From an uncultured Aquimarina sp. (lineage in GTDB: Bacteria; Bacteroidota; Bacteroidia; Flavobacteriales; Flavobacteriaceae), in assembly GCA_947496555.1 (NCBI GenBank), contig CANMDH010000011.1, positions 54,080 through 118,079 on the forward strand: a DNA stretch of 64,000 nt, given 5' to 3'. Within the stretch, counting starts at the first letter, position 1; every line of letters begins with the position of its first letter. The notes beneath the pieces are model-generated. The model saw only the letters and a program-made list of their open reading frames with translations, was not told the DNA's origin and ran no database searches. This document shows, in pieces, positions 56,641 to 64,000 of the stretch. A program made the position numbers and the translations under genes.

Positions 56641-57039
56641 ATGCTAAGAAGAACATATAAAGTAAAAGGAGGAGATGTTAATGATTTTATGGTGATGCAG
56701 GATTTTGCTTATCAATCATACACATCTTCCATTGTCGATGCTTTTTTATTTGAACGGGGATATTCAAAACAAAAGTTAACTGAAAAAAAAGTAGGATTTA
56801 GAAAGTATTGTGAAGAATTCGTTCATTTAAAAGAATTGATGTTTACACAACATTTTCTTTTGAATCTAGAACTCTTAAATACAGACAAGGATAATAAAAG
56901 AATGCGTTTTAGAAGTCGTTTTTTTAATGTTAAAAATGAATTATGCGCTATGGCGATACTCCAACTATACTGGTTTGATTACAATAATGAGAATATAATC
57001 GCCGCTCCTAGAAAAGTCGTCGAACATTTTTTGGGTTAA
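56641..57039 (+). CDS. Hotdog-fold thioesterase-like protein
   Basis: This 132-residue cytoplasmic protein matches the 4HBT-like pattern: start RRTYKVKGGDVNDFMVMQDF, an Ala/Tyr helix with YQSYTSSIVDAFLFERGY, a central strand FTQHFLLNLELLN and the closing strands CAMAILQLYWFDYN. The general YKVRWGDVD-type start supports acyl-CoA thioesterase ancestry, but the catalytic Asp region is altered, so substrate and activity are uncertain. It lies 36 bp after the DUF5777 gene and ends cassette B before the terminator. Confidence 0.6.
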   Translation: MLRRTYKVKGGDVNDFMVMQDFAYQSYTSSIVDAFLFERGYSKQKLTEKKVGFRKYCEEFVHLKELMFTQHFLLNLELLNTDKDNKRMRFRSRFFNVKNELCAMAILQLYWFDYNNENIIAAPRKVVEHFLG

Positions 57040-57117
57040 CGCCTATGTTGCCCCAGAACTAGTGATACACAATAAGAATGGAATATACTATTATTTGATT
57101 ATTATTGATGTATCAAG

Positions 57118-57141
57118 AAAAGCCCCGATTACGGGGCTTTT
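57118..57141. terminator. Bidirectional terminator between cassette B and the ATP-grasp operon
   Basis: A perfect hairpin, AAAAGCCCCG (57118-57127), loop ATTA, CGGGGCTTTT (57132-57141), followed by TT on the plus strand and T-rich DNA on the minus strand. It lies between convergent units and serves both. Confidence 0.9.
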
Positions 57142-57175
57142 TAACAGATGTATTTTATCCTTTAATCAAAGAAAG

Positions 57176-58090
57176 TTACGCAGCCTTGCCTAATAAATAA
57201 TATGCCAAAGCTTGGGATATCTTTTGCCCAGAGTGTTTTTCATAATGACTATAAGCTGGACTCGGATTAACCTCAAAGCAAATATATCGGTTCTTTGTTT
57301 TATCATATTTAAGATCAACCCCCGAAAAACACATCCCCAAACTTTTGGTCAGCGCTATACAGGATTGATTAACATTATCGGGTAAATCTATTGGGATATA
57401 TTCTGTACCCGAATCATACCTATAATCTGTTGCGTCAGAATTAATTAATGTAGAAAACACCTGATTTCCTAATACATGAACTCTAATATTGTTTCCTTCG
57501 ACATATTCCTGGAACTGTGTAGGACACCAACAGATTTTCTGTAGTTCGGGGATATCCTCATCTGTTAGTTCTTGAACAATCGATCGTACACCACTGGCCG
57601 ATTTGTAAATCACTCTTTTCTTTTTTCTTAAGAATTCAACCACATCTTTGGGTTGATTCGTAATTATAGTTTCTGGGATATCGAGATCAAAAGCTGCAAT
57701 TAACTGTGTCTGGAAAGGTTTTGACATATTTGAGACCATAGAAGAATTTTTATTTACTACCCGCGCATCTGTGATTTCGAGCCATTGATTAATGGTATCA
57801 TGAAGTTTCGCACAATGATGTCTTACAGCTTCCTGGGTTGCTTCTTCGTATTCTGGAATATTTGTAAAATTAATTAAACGATTATATACTCCCGTAATGT
57901 TATGGAGTTCTACCGTAACGTCATTTAGTTCAATATAACCTTGTATTTTTCCATTAATGATCTCATAAAATATGTTTGTAGAAGCAAAGTTTCTTTGATT
58001 AAACAAAAGATAAGGTAATTTTCTTTCCTCTAGTTGTTGTATAAGTAGCGCAACCGGTGTTTCTGTTGGTATTCCGCAAATTAATATCAT
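57176..58090 (-). CDS. RimK-like ATP-grasp ligase
   Basis: This 304-residue protein has an N-terminal pre-ATP-grasp part (ILICGIPTETPVALLIQQLE) and the ATP-grasp core: Lys163 in VIYKSASGVRS, Arg203 in VEGNNIRVHVLG, Asp259 in SGVDLKYD and the metal-binding Glu273/Asn275 in CFEVNPSP, followed by AYSHYEKHSGQKISQALAYY. This is the type found in peptide-modifying clusters (MvdC/MvdD, graspetide-like) as well as RimK. It forms amide or ester bonds from carboxylates with ATP. It is the third gene of a minus-strand operon with the KEF-repeat protein as first gene and so its likely substrate (inference). Confidence 0.9.
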   Translation of the reverse strand: MILICGIPTETPVALLIQQLEERKLPYLLFNQRNFASTNIFYEIINGKIQGYIELNDVTVELHNITGVYNRLINFTNIPEYEEATQEAVRHHCAKLHDTINQWLEITDARVVNKNSSMVSNMSKPFQTQLIAAFDLDIPETIITNQPKDVVEFLRKKKRVIYKSASGVRSIVQELTDEDIPELQKICWCPTQFQEYVEGNNIRVHVLGNQVFSTLINSDATDYRYDSGTEYIPIDLPDNVNQSCIALTKSLGMCFSGVDLKYDKTKNRYICFEVNPSPAYSHYEKHSGQKISQALAYYLLGKAA

Positions 58091-58141
58091 AAGAGTGTTT
58101 TTAAATTATTGAAACGATTAAATCATTTATGGCATATAGTA

Positions 58142-58864
58142 TTAAGCAGCCATTAATTGGTGAATAAAACCAGAAATACTTGCTACATTTTCTCTGGTGA
58201 TATACTTTTTGAAATCTGGTAAAAGATTCGCAGCTGAAAAATGCATTTCACCGATACGATCTTGTAAAAAAGTAAATTCTATGATAGGATTATTACTCTT
58301 CTCTGAAAGCTTTAAACACAGCAATCTGATATCATCCGGAATATTTGTTGTACAAAACACCAATTGATTAAACATAACTAGTATTTTAATTTCGCTTAGA
58401 TATTGATACGAACTTGAATTCTCAAAAGGATGTTTTACGGCAGTTCCCCCTTCTTGAGCGGCCATTTTTAACCATTGTTGCGGGTGCATTAAATTTCCGT
58501 AAAGACAATTAGCTGTAGCTGGATTGTATACCTCCCCTTGTATGGTATTAAGCATTGAAACCAAAACGGCATTAGATTCGGATAATGCATAATCTCTATC
58601 GTCATTTTCTACATATAAAAAATGATCTGCCGGTAGTCGTGTAAAACGATTAATAACCATATTGGTCGTATCGCTATTTATAATGGTCCCGTTATGCAAA
58701 TGAAGATCAAAATGAGATGACGAAGAAGATATTTTTAATCTTAAAGACTTGTTATACCAAAACATATCCTCTGTGACTATTTCTATAGTACTACATTGAT
58801 CCTTTAAAACTTGATATAACCAAATAGCAGATTGATCGTGTTTTGAACAAAATATATAATTCAT
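58142..58864 (-). CDS. Pre-ATP-grasp-like protein without catalytic domain
   Basis: This 240-residue protein has no signal peptide. The N-terminal ~150 residues match the layout of the ligase encoded next: start NYIFCSKHDQSAIWLYQVLK, then VINRFTRLPADHF (ligase: VYNRLINF) and VYNPATANCLYGNLMHPQQW (ligase: VVNKNSSMVSNMSKPFQTQL). The ATP-binding Lys, Arg and metal Glu/Asn of the core are missing. It is probably a catalytically dead partner that binds substrate or the ligase. 51 bp separate it from the ligase gene. Not a named family that I recognise. Confidence 0.7.
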   Translation of the reverse strand: MNYIFCSKHDQSAIWLYQVLKDQCSTIEIVTEDMFWYNKSLRLKISSSSSHFDLHLHNGTIINSDTTNMVINRFTRLPADHFLYVENDDRDYALSESNAVLVSMLNTIQGEVYNPATANCLYGNLMHPQQWLKMAAQEGGTAVKHPFENSSSYQYLSEIKILVMFNQLVFCTTNIPDDIRLLCLKLSEKSNNPIIEFTFLQDRIGEMHFSAANLLPDFKKYITRENVASISGFIHQLMAA

Positions 58865-58901
58865 ATTGTTTTAAATTTAAATAAATACAGATGTAATTTA
58901 T

Positions 58902-58933
58902 AGCATAGTGCTACATATTCGTAGCACTATGCT
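58902..58933 (-). promoter_or_regulatory. Strong hairpin between the repeat-protein gene and the maturation genes
   Basis: A perfect 13-bp inverted repeat, AGCATAGTGCTAC (58902-58914) and GTAGCACTATGCT (58921-58933), with a six-base loop, lies 30 bp after the stop of the KEF-repeat gene. No U-run follows. A partial terminator or RNA-processing site that keeps the first gene more abundant than the next two is the likely function. Confidence 0.6.
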
Positions 58934-58962
58934 TAAGATATTCTGAGGTTTAATATGCGGCG

Positions 58963-60792
58963 TTAACCTGATATTTCAGAATCTTTGGCATCTTTATATT
59001 GCTTTGCCTGTATAGAATCATTCTGCAATTTACTTGCATAATCACTTTCATTCTTGAGAGAACTTTTTTGTAAATCTGGTCTCAAGTTCGTATTGATGAA
59101 ATGTGTTAATTGATTCACTGTATTTTCTAAAGAATTGATACGACCTTGTATCGGATCATGTGATACTGCACCTGGATTTCTTCCTAAAGGATTATTAGGA
59201 AAATCTATTGGATTTTCTATGATATCCTTGTCTTTCTCCTTGAATTCTTTAATGTCCTTGTCCTTATCTTTTTCTTTAAGTTCTTTAAAATCCTTTTCTT
59301 TAAACTCTTTGAGCTCCTTAAATTCTTTGAGTTCTTTCTCTTTAATTGGTTTAAATTGATCTGGACCTTTGATACCTGGAATCTTTGCTGATAGTGGATC
59401 GTTTGGAATACCACCCGGATTTTCTATAATGTCCTTATCTTTTTCCTTGAATTCCTTAAACTCTTTGATCTCTTTAAATTCCTTGCGATCTTTTTCTTTA
59501 AATTCTTTGAACTCCTTGAACTCTTTAAATTCCTTAATATCTTTCTCCTTAATTGGTTTAAATTGTCCTGGATCTGCTTTGACAGTTTCAGACCTACGCC
59601 CAATTGGATTATCAAAAATGTCACCAGGATTTTCTATAATATCTTTTTCTTTGAATTCTTTAAACTCTTTGAATTCCTTTTCTTTTTCCTTGAACTCTTT
59701 AAACTCCTTGAACTCTTTAAATTCTTTAAAATCTTTTTCTTTAAACTCTTTAATTTCTTTGAACTCTTTGACTTCTATCTTTTTCTCAATTAATGGTTTT
59801 CCTACACAAACACTTACATCTAAGGCCGTTAAAACGTCCTGGATAGGATTTGCAACTCCAAAAACTCCTTCTTCAATTATAACATTACCATTGGCGTCAA
59901 CTACTTCTTCATTACCAGCAAAATAGAGTCCTACCACTTCGTTATCAGCATTAACAACGACAGATCCAGAATCTCCGCCCAGTCCAAATTCATTACTTTT
60001 TGAGGTATCTACATTAATACCTATTTGATTGGTTAATGTTACTTCTCCTAATCCATCGTACCCAATTTTCACGGTTAGATCTATACTATCAACAATACCA
60101 TGTGTTAATCCTGTAGTCCTTCCTCTTTTTCGAACTTTCTGATCTACTGACGCTGTATTAATTCCTTTTACATCTCCAATCTCATGAATCGAACAATCTA
60201 CAGACCTGCTAGCGTTAATATCGGCAACAGCACAATCAACAGTACCTCCTATTGATACGCGTTTTAGCTCTCCTACTGTACCAGAGGGGCAGCTCCCTCC
60301 ATCTACTCTACTTGGTTGGGTCATATCATCTCCAACAGACCAACTGGTATCCACACTCATAACATGATAGTTACTCAGCAACATTTTTTTGTTTGTGGCA
60401 TTGTCTTTTACGATCATTCCCAGGGTTCCTGTAAAAATATATCCTCCTATAGATCTGCAAGGACCAATACTTATGCCCCCTACTAACGGATTGTAAGTAT
60501 TGCGATCAGCCGAAAGTCCAATCGTTGGCTCCTTTATTTTTCTTTGGTTTAGTTTGAACTTTAATTGAATAACATCTGTTTTGAATTCTTTAATTTTTTT
60601 AGGAATTCTTTCTTTTTGCGGAATGTCTTTCAAATCTTTTTTCTCTGCAACATATACCCTTATTGAAATCTCGTCTGTTGTTTTTCCTTTAGTGATTTTT
60701 TTTCCAATGTCTACTCCGGTTACACCAGGGATCTCCAATAGAGATTTCTCTACCTCTTGCTTCGCAGCTCTAATTTTTTTTAAATTTTCCAT
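58963..60792 (-). CDS. Nal1-like serine protease with long Lys-Glu-Phe repeat tail
   Basis: This 609-residue protein has no signal peptide. Residues 1-80 form the small domain typical in front of such proteases (SLLEIPGVTGVDIGKK, ISIRVYVAEKKDL). The trypsin-like domain (about 100-330) has His143 (SNYHVMSV), Asp186 (GTVDCAVAD) and Ser275 (LGGDSGSVVV). Residues 341-527 are repeats of KEF/KEI/KEL triplets in three blocks, each closed by DIIENP-like segments (384-390, 454-460, 523-528) with QFKPIKEK between blocks (410-417, 479-486). The end has a helix (INSLENTVNQLTHFINTNLR). First gene of the operon with the ATP-grasp ligase. Self-cleavage and side-chain linking of the tail are inference. Confidence 0.85.
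   Translation of the reverse strand: MENLKKIRAAKQEVEKSLLEIPGVTGVDIGKKITKGKTTDEISIRVYVAEKKDLKDIPQKERIPKKIKEFKTDVIQLKFKLNQRKIKEPTIGLSADRNTYNPLVGGISIGPCRSIGGYIFTGTLGMIVKDNATNKKMLLSNYHVMSVDTSWSVGDDMTQPSRVDGGSCPSGTVGELKRVSIGGTVDCAVADINASRSVDCSIHEIGDVKGINTASVDQKVRKRGRTTGLTHGIVDSIDLTVKIGYDGLGEVTLTNQIGINVDTSKSNEFGLGGDSGSVVVNADNEVVGLYFAGNEEVVDANGNVIIEEGVFGVANPIQDVLTALDVSVCVGKPLIEKKIEVKEFKEIKEFKEKDFKEFKEFKEFKEFKEKEKEFKEFKEFKEKDIIENPGDIFDNPIGRRSETVKADPGQFKPIKEKDIKEFKEFKEFKEFKEKDRKEFKEIKEFKEFKEKDKDIIENPGGIPNDPLSAKIPGIKGPDQFKPIKEKELKEFKELKEFKEKDFKELKEKDKDKDIKEFKEKDKDIIENPIDFPNNPLGRNPGAVSHDPIQGRINSLENTVNQLTHFINTNLRPDLQKSSLKNESDYASKLQNDSIQAKQYKDAKDSEISG
59212..59772. repeat. KEF-coding tandem repeats (9-bp unit, three super-repeats)
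   Basis: This stretch encodes residues 341-527 of the protease-repeat protein. The 9-base unit (CTTTGAATT-like on the plus strand) recurs about two dozen times with third-base changes, in three blocks separated by about 80-100 bp segments that code for DIIENPG...QFKPIKEK. Frames on the plus strand here (NSLNSLN-type) are shadows. Such arrays expand and shrink by slippage. Confidence 0.9.
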
Positions 60793-60889
60793 TTGATTTG
60801 TATGGTTTTAAGATTTTACTTTACATAATTTTGAATATGATTTTCAAACTGGTGGGATAGATTTAAAATATTCCTACTCAAAATCAAAA

Positions 60890-60897
60890 CAAATGTA
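60890..60897 (-). promoter_or_regulatory. Candidate -7 box of the ATP-grasp operon
   Basis: The minus strand reads TACATTTG, 97 bp upstream of the protease-repeat start, a full match to TAnnTTTG. A T-rich stretch lies at the usual -33 distance but no clean TTTG. The rest of 60793-61076 shows no feature. Confidence 0.4.
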
Positions 60898-61076
60898 TTC
60901 AAATACAAAACCCTGAAAAACAGTTAAATAACTAATAATTCAGGGGTGAAAATTTATCATAAAACCATCTTTTAACGGTAATTTTATAGGAAAAACACCT
61001 TGTTTGGCTATTTTAACGAAGCTTTTATATTTTTTTTAGAGTGGTAATTTCATGAACTCGAATCATTGATCGTAAC

Positions 61077-62186
61077 CTATTTTATTGCAATTCCTTTTAG
61101 ATCCCTAAACTTTCCTGTGATTAACCAACCTCCAAAATTTTCTGACACTGCCATTAACAGCGTATTTTCTCCTTTTTTTAAATTCAAGTAAATAGCATCA
61201 AATAGCCCTACAGTACCTAAATATCTGTAATCTCTGGAGCGATATTGATTACTTCCTTTGTATATAGGTGCATTATTTAAAATAGCCACTACTCTATCAC
61301 TATATCCAAATTCAAAAAGTTTAGTTTGATCTTTATCAGATATGATGGTAATTTTAGCAAAAGCAGTATTTTTAAGCGTACCATCATTTAAAATTACCTT
61401 TCGGGCAATGTTAGCAGCGGTACCCTCCTCTACTCTAATTTTTCCACGCCATTTTCTGTTTGATATCAATGATTTTAATGCATTTATATCATCAACTTGT
61501 TTTTCTTCAAACTTATCAGAGATTTCCCACTCCTGAATTAAACCTTGAATTGGTTCTCTTTTTATAGGATTAAAATCAATTATCTCATATTTCTTATTAT
61601 TTATTTTGAAATTAGCATAGTGCATAGGTCCTGCCCCACCTCCTCCTATAGCAACTCCTCCTTCTCTAGGTTTATGAACCAAATTCCATGACAAATTTGG
61701 TTTTTCTGAGTAGTCCAAATACACTTGCGCTTTACGATCGTTGACCACCAATTTTACATGAGTCCAACCGTCATACTTATAATCATAGGGTACCGAGTAG
61801 CTAGGCCCAAAATAGAGCTGCCATGGACTAATTCCATTAATTACCGGTGTCGCTTGGTTGCTATCGGGTTTATTAGCAAGATGTGGACGTAAATAAAAAG
61901 ACTCCATATTAAGTCTGTCAGAGGATGTTCTAAACCGAACACCAGGAAAGCCTTGTCGTTTGGTAAGATATACGTCAAACTCTATGGTGCCATTTAGAAA
62001 TTTGGTGTTTTTTAAAAAAGCTAAACCCCGTTGGATATAAATTGCATCCTTACCCTTATAATTTTCTAAAATGTATGATTGAGCATTTATCTCCCAATGA
62101 ATAGTATCCAAAGGAATATTATTTTGTGAGCTTACTTTTTGAGAAAAAAAAGTACTAAAAACGATTATTAAGATAACTCCTCTCAT
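61077..62186 (-). CDS. Secreted concanavalin-like (DUF1080/LamG-type) protein
   Basis: This 369-residue protein starts at ATG 62186; the signal peptide ends KVSSQ (about residue 21). Residues about 30-200 form a jelly-roll: FLNGTIEFDVYLTKRQGFPG, VRFRTSSDRLNMESFYLRPH, WTHVKLVVNDRKAQVYLDYS. The C-terminal part is another beta domain ending in TLLMAVSENFGGWLITGKFR, like the sheet that follows glycoside or amidase-type modules. It probably binds a carbohydrate or acts as a lyase/hydrolase accessory outside the inner membrane. It is divergent from the regulator-like gene 122 bp away. Confidence 0.78.
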   Translation of the reverse strand: MRGVILIIVFSTFFSQKVSSQNNIPLDTIHWEINAQSYILENYKGKDAIYIQRGLAFLKNTKFLNGTIEFDVYLTKRQGFPGVRFRTSSDRLNMESFYLRPHLANKPDSNQATPVINGISPWQLYFGPSYSVPYDYKYDGWTHVKLVVNDRKAQVYLDYSEKPNLSWNLVHKPREGGVAIGGGGAGPMHYANFKINNKKYEIIDFNPIKREPIQGLIQEWEISDKFEEKQVDDINALKSLISNRKWRGKIRVEEGTAANIARKVILNDGTLKNTAFAKITIISDKDQTKLFEFGYSDRVVAILNNAPIYKGSNQYRSRDYRYLGTVGLFDAIYLNLKKGENTLLMAVSENFGGWLITGKFRDLKGIAIK

Positions 62187-62244
62187 TAGATGTGTTTTTT
62201 GATTTATCCAAAGGTCCAAAGGGCTCTGAACAATATGAAAACAA

Positions 62245-62274
62245 GTTGGTTCAAATCAATTCAATGTTGTTCAA
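62245..62274. promoter_or_regulatory. Direct repeats between the divergent genes (possible operator)
   Basis: GTTGGTTCAA (62245-62254) and GTTGTTCAA (62266-62274) form two similar sites 21 bp apart, with an inverted GAACAA near 62228. They lie in the 121-bp divergent intergenic region, two turns of helix apart, a good place for binding of the adjacent HTH-like protein. Confidence 0.35.
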
Positions 62275-62307
62275 GTCACAATTTTTGATCACTTTTGTGT
62301 AATAATT

Positions 62308-63576
62308 ATGAGAACATATCCAGAACATAAGCTAGTGCTGCGATGTTTGAAAGAAATCGAAGAAAAACTTGGGTGGGGAAACTCAGATCAATGGCATAAC
62401 GATGTATTTATCGAATTGAGTGAAACTATTCAGGGGCATACACATGTTCTCTTAAGTCCAACTACTTTAAAGCGTATTTGGGGTAAGATAGCATATAAAA
62501 GTGCACCAAGCATTAGTACACTAAATACCCTCTCCCAATTTGCCGGATATAATAATTGGAGAGATTTCAAGAACAAAAGCAAAGTTAAAGAGCCATCATG
62601 GATAACAAAAAAGATCCTTCAAAATATGAGTATCATAGTGATTGCTGCTTCTATTATGACTCTTGTATTTATCTCTTTTTACTCAATGATTGGATCTAAA
62701 AGAAACAAATCTGCCTTAACCGATATTTCAAAAGTAACTTTTAGTAGCAAACCAATAACAGAAGGGTTGCCAAATTCTGTGGTTTTTAATTTCGATTTAA
62801 ATAATATCAAATCCGATAACTTATATATTCAACAATATTGGGATAAAACAAAAACAATTAAAGTGAAATCAACACAAAATCAAGCCACAGGCATCTATTA
62901 TTTTCCTGGTTACTTTGGCGCTAAACTTTTGGTTGATGGAAACATCATAAAAGAGCATGATCTATTCATTAAATCTGGTGGCTGGGTAGGCACTATTGAA
63001 TACAAACCAGTCCCAAAATATATACCTCAAAACGATTTGTTGGGTAATTATTTATCTATGCCCACTTCAATAATCGAAGAAATAAAATCAAACGAAGATC
63101 CTTTAGTTACTAGTTTTCATTTGGTAGATGATTTTAACAATGTTTACGGTGATTACATGTCTATTGGTACATCTGTGCGCAACTTGTACAGGGATAAATG
63201 GGCCGTTTGCCAGGCTTTTCGCATAGTTATTTTGGGAACTTCTGGAGCCATGGTAATTCCTTTTTCTATCCCCGGATGCGTTTCAGACATTAATTTGATG
63301 CTTAATGATGTTTACCTAAAGGGTAAAGAACATGATCTATCGGCTTTTGGTGCTGATTTTTCAGAATTTAGAAATATTGATATCGTTATCAAAGAAAAAA
63401 AAGTTACTATTTATCTCGATAATATGGAAACTTATTCTCGCAGCTATAATGAGTCGATTGGCAATTTTGTAGGCATACGTTATAAATTTTTAGGCGCAGG
63501 AGAGGTTGGATTTTTGAAGGTTACAGATGAATCGAAAAAAAAGACCATCATAAACAAAGACTTTGGTATGCGCTAA
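62308..63576 (+). CDS. Transmembrane protein with N-terminal DNA-binding-like domain and extracellular jelly-roll sensor
   Basis: This 422-residue protein has an N-terminal helical domain (about 1-90: LVLRCLKEIEEKLGWGNSDQ, LLSPTTLKRIWGKIAYKS, LNTLSQFAGYNNWRDFK) of the HTH-like type that precedes membrane helices in many Bacteroidetes proteins. One membrane helix (about 110-130: SIIVIAASIMTLVFISFYS) follows, then a beta domain (about 150-240) and a C-terminal concanavalin-like domain with FRIVILGTSGAMVIPF and the loop VTIYLDNMETYSR. It looks like a one-piece membrane receptor that regulates the divergent gene, also of jelly-roll type. Function by inference. Confidence 0.72.
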   Translation: MRTYPEHKLVLRCLKEIEEKLGWGNSDQWHNDVFIELSETIQGHTHVLLSPTTLKRIWGKIAYKSAPSISTLNTLSQFAGYNNWRDFKNKSKVKEPSWITKKILQNMSIIVIAASIMTLVFISFYSMIGSKRNKSALTDISKVTFSSKPITEGLPNSVVFNFDLNNIKSDNLYIQQYWDKTKTIKVKSTQNQATGIYYFPGYFGAKLLVDGNIIKEHDLFIKSGGWVGTIEYKPVPKYIPQNDLLGNYLSMPTSIIEEIKSNEDPLVTSFHLVDDFNNVYGDYMSIGTSVRNLYRDKWAVCQAFRIVILGTSGAMVIPFSIPGCVSDINLMLNDVYLKGKEHDLSAFGADFSEFRNIDIVIKEKKVTIYLDNMETYSRSYNESIGNFVGIRYKFLGAGEVGFLKVTDESKKKTIINKDFGMR

Positions 63577-63694
63577 TACGAATTCTCTTGTTGATTTAAC
63601 ATTAAATAAACTCGTTATTTTAGTGATCCCCAGATTAGATTAATTCATTCTTATATTTTGCTTGTGCGAATCGGGGAAAATTCCCTTTAAAATT

Positions 63695-63709
63695 TGCGGT
63701 TTTACCGCA
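63695..63709. other. Hairpin ahead of the right-edge promoter
   Basis: TGCGG/CCGCA arms around TTTTA (63695-63709) lie 24 bp upstream of the TATCTTTG box and 118 bp after the regulator gene. No U-run, so an operator or weak terminator is possible. Confidence 0.35.
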
Positions 63710-63732
63710 GCACAACAATAAGATATTAGATG

Positions 63733-63740
63733 TATCTTTG
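63733..63740 (+). promoter_or_regulatory. Strong -7 box at the right edge
   Basis: TATCTTTG (63733-63740) matches TAnnTTTG exactly and is followed by GCATCG, a frequent start context in flavobacteria. It should drive a gene outside the window. Confidence 0.6.
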
Positions 63741-63762
63741 CATCGAAATAAAATTTAGAATC

Positions 63763-63816
63763 ATGGTACATTCATTTCTATATTCTATTTTGTTCTACAC
63801 TCACGCAAGGGCATAA
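63763..63816 (+). other. Short leader frame and hairpins in a 5' leader
   Basis: A 17-codon frame MVHSFLYSILFYTHARA lies 23 bp after the -7 box; its end overlaps a hairpin GGGCAT (63809-63814) / ATGCCC (63822-63827). A second hairpin, TACTGCTGTTAAGCAGTA, lies near 63970-63987. At least 184 bp of leader with structure but no gene suggests attenuation or a long 5' UTR. Confidence 0.4.
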
Positions 63817-64000
63817 GTTTGATGCCCAACTGGGTTTGATCAAAAAGATGTTTTCGTGTGTTATTTTCATTTACACTTTCCTGTAATGATGATAATCCGA
63901 TTTATAGATAATTATTATTTCTTAACCCGTTGTGCATTTTGATTAACTAAAAAAAGAGTTGTGCATACTGCTGTTAAGCAGTAAATTGTAATAACGACAA

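Noticed and set aside
59212-59772. CRISPR array
   Set aside because: Unit is nine bases without spacers and is in frame within a protein gene.
59135-59926. Plus-strand frames of NSLNSLN type
   Set aside because: Antisense shadows of the KEF repeats; no start signals and purely repetitive composition.
1-64000. tRNA, rRNA, prophage or complete insertion sequence
   Set aside because: No cloverleaf, rRNA-like sequence, transposase, integrase or phage structural gene was seen when reading both strands.

Overview
The window is AT-rich DNA from a Gram-negative member of the Bacteroidetes, most likely a marine Flavobacteriaceae (Aquimarina-like). The signs are a type IX secretion (T9SS) sorting tail on a giant cellulase, LytTR and propeller/AraC regulators, TolC/RND and beta-barrel proteins with short flavobacterial signal peptides, DUF3667 and DUF5777 family proteins, and TAnnTTTG-type promoter boxes. 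I saw no rRNA, tRNA, CRISPR array or intact insertion sequence. Assignments rest on reading motifs by eye; no database search was run.

Layout. 1-5.8 kb (minus): RND efflux operon whose outer-membrane channel is fused to an ABC-type substrate-binding domain, headed by two small secreted paralogues. 6.2-10.6 kb (plus): HtrA-like protease, two outer-membrane barrels, a TerB-like protein and a metallo-beta-lactamase-fold hydrolase. 10.6-13.7 kb (minus): LytS/LytR-type two-component pair, a lipoprotein and two small genes missed by length cut-offs. 14.0-23.5 kb (minus): a compact set for asparagine to aspartate to fumarate to succinate (asparaginase, aspartase, Dcu transporter, SdhCAB, porin, TRIC channel). 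23.5-25.1 kb: a gene graveyard (NrfH, LytTR and cytochrome-like fragments) that also holds an intact double-glycine-leader peptide gene with its own terminator. 25.2-29.7 kb: secreted protein, DUF3667 protein, EF-G-like GTPase, dodecin. 30.0-40.0 kb: a 1969-residue GH9-GH5-GH5 cellulase and its propeller/AraC regulator, whose kinase module has lost its catalytic residues and which has no receiver. 40.2-48.1 kb: S9 peptidase, universal stress protein, amino-acid permease, AlkB with a TetR regulator, and a secreted protein-isoaspartate methyltransferase.

48.2-57.0 kb holds two divergent copies of an OB-fold / YceI / DUF5777 cassette flanking a membrane-bound LytTR regulator; the plus-strand copy also carries a secreted-repeat lipoprotein and a c-type cytochrome lipoprotein. 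57.2-60.8 kb is the best candidate for an undescribed system: a Nal1-like serine protease with a long Lys-Glu-Phe repeat tail, a protein resembling a stand-alone pre-ATP-grasp domain, and a RimK-like ATP-grasp ligase, with a strong hairpin after the first gene. This suggests that the repeat tail is modified or cross-linked by the ligase. 61.1-63.6 kb is a divergent pair of a secreted jelly-roll protein and a transmembrane DNA-binding-type protein, and the right edge looks like the structured leader of a gene that lies outside the window.

Five start codons were moved to inner ATGs on the basis of Shine-Dalgarno sequence, signal peptide or paralogue length (sdhA, alkB, both DUF5777 genes, the second yceI), and five more by dropping short TTG/GTG extensions.
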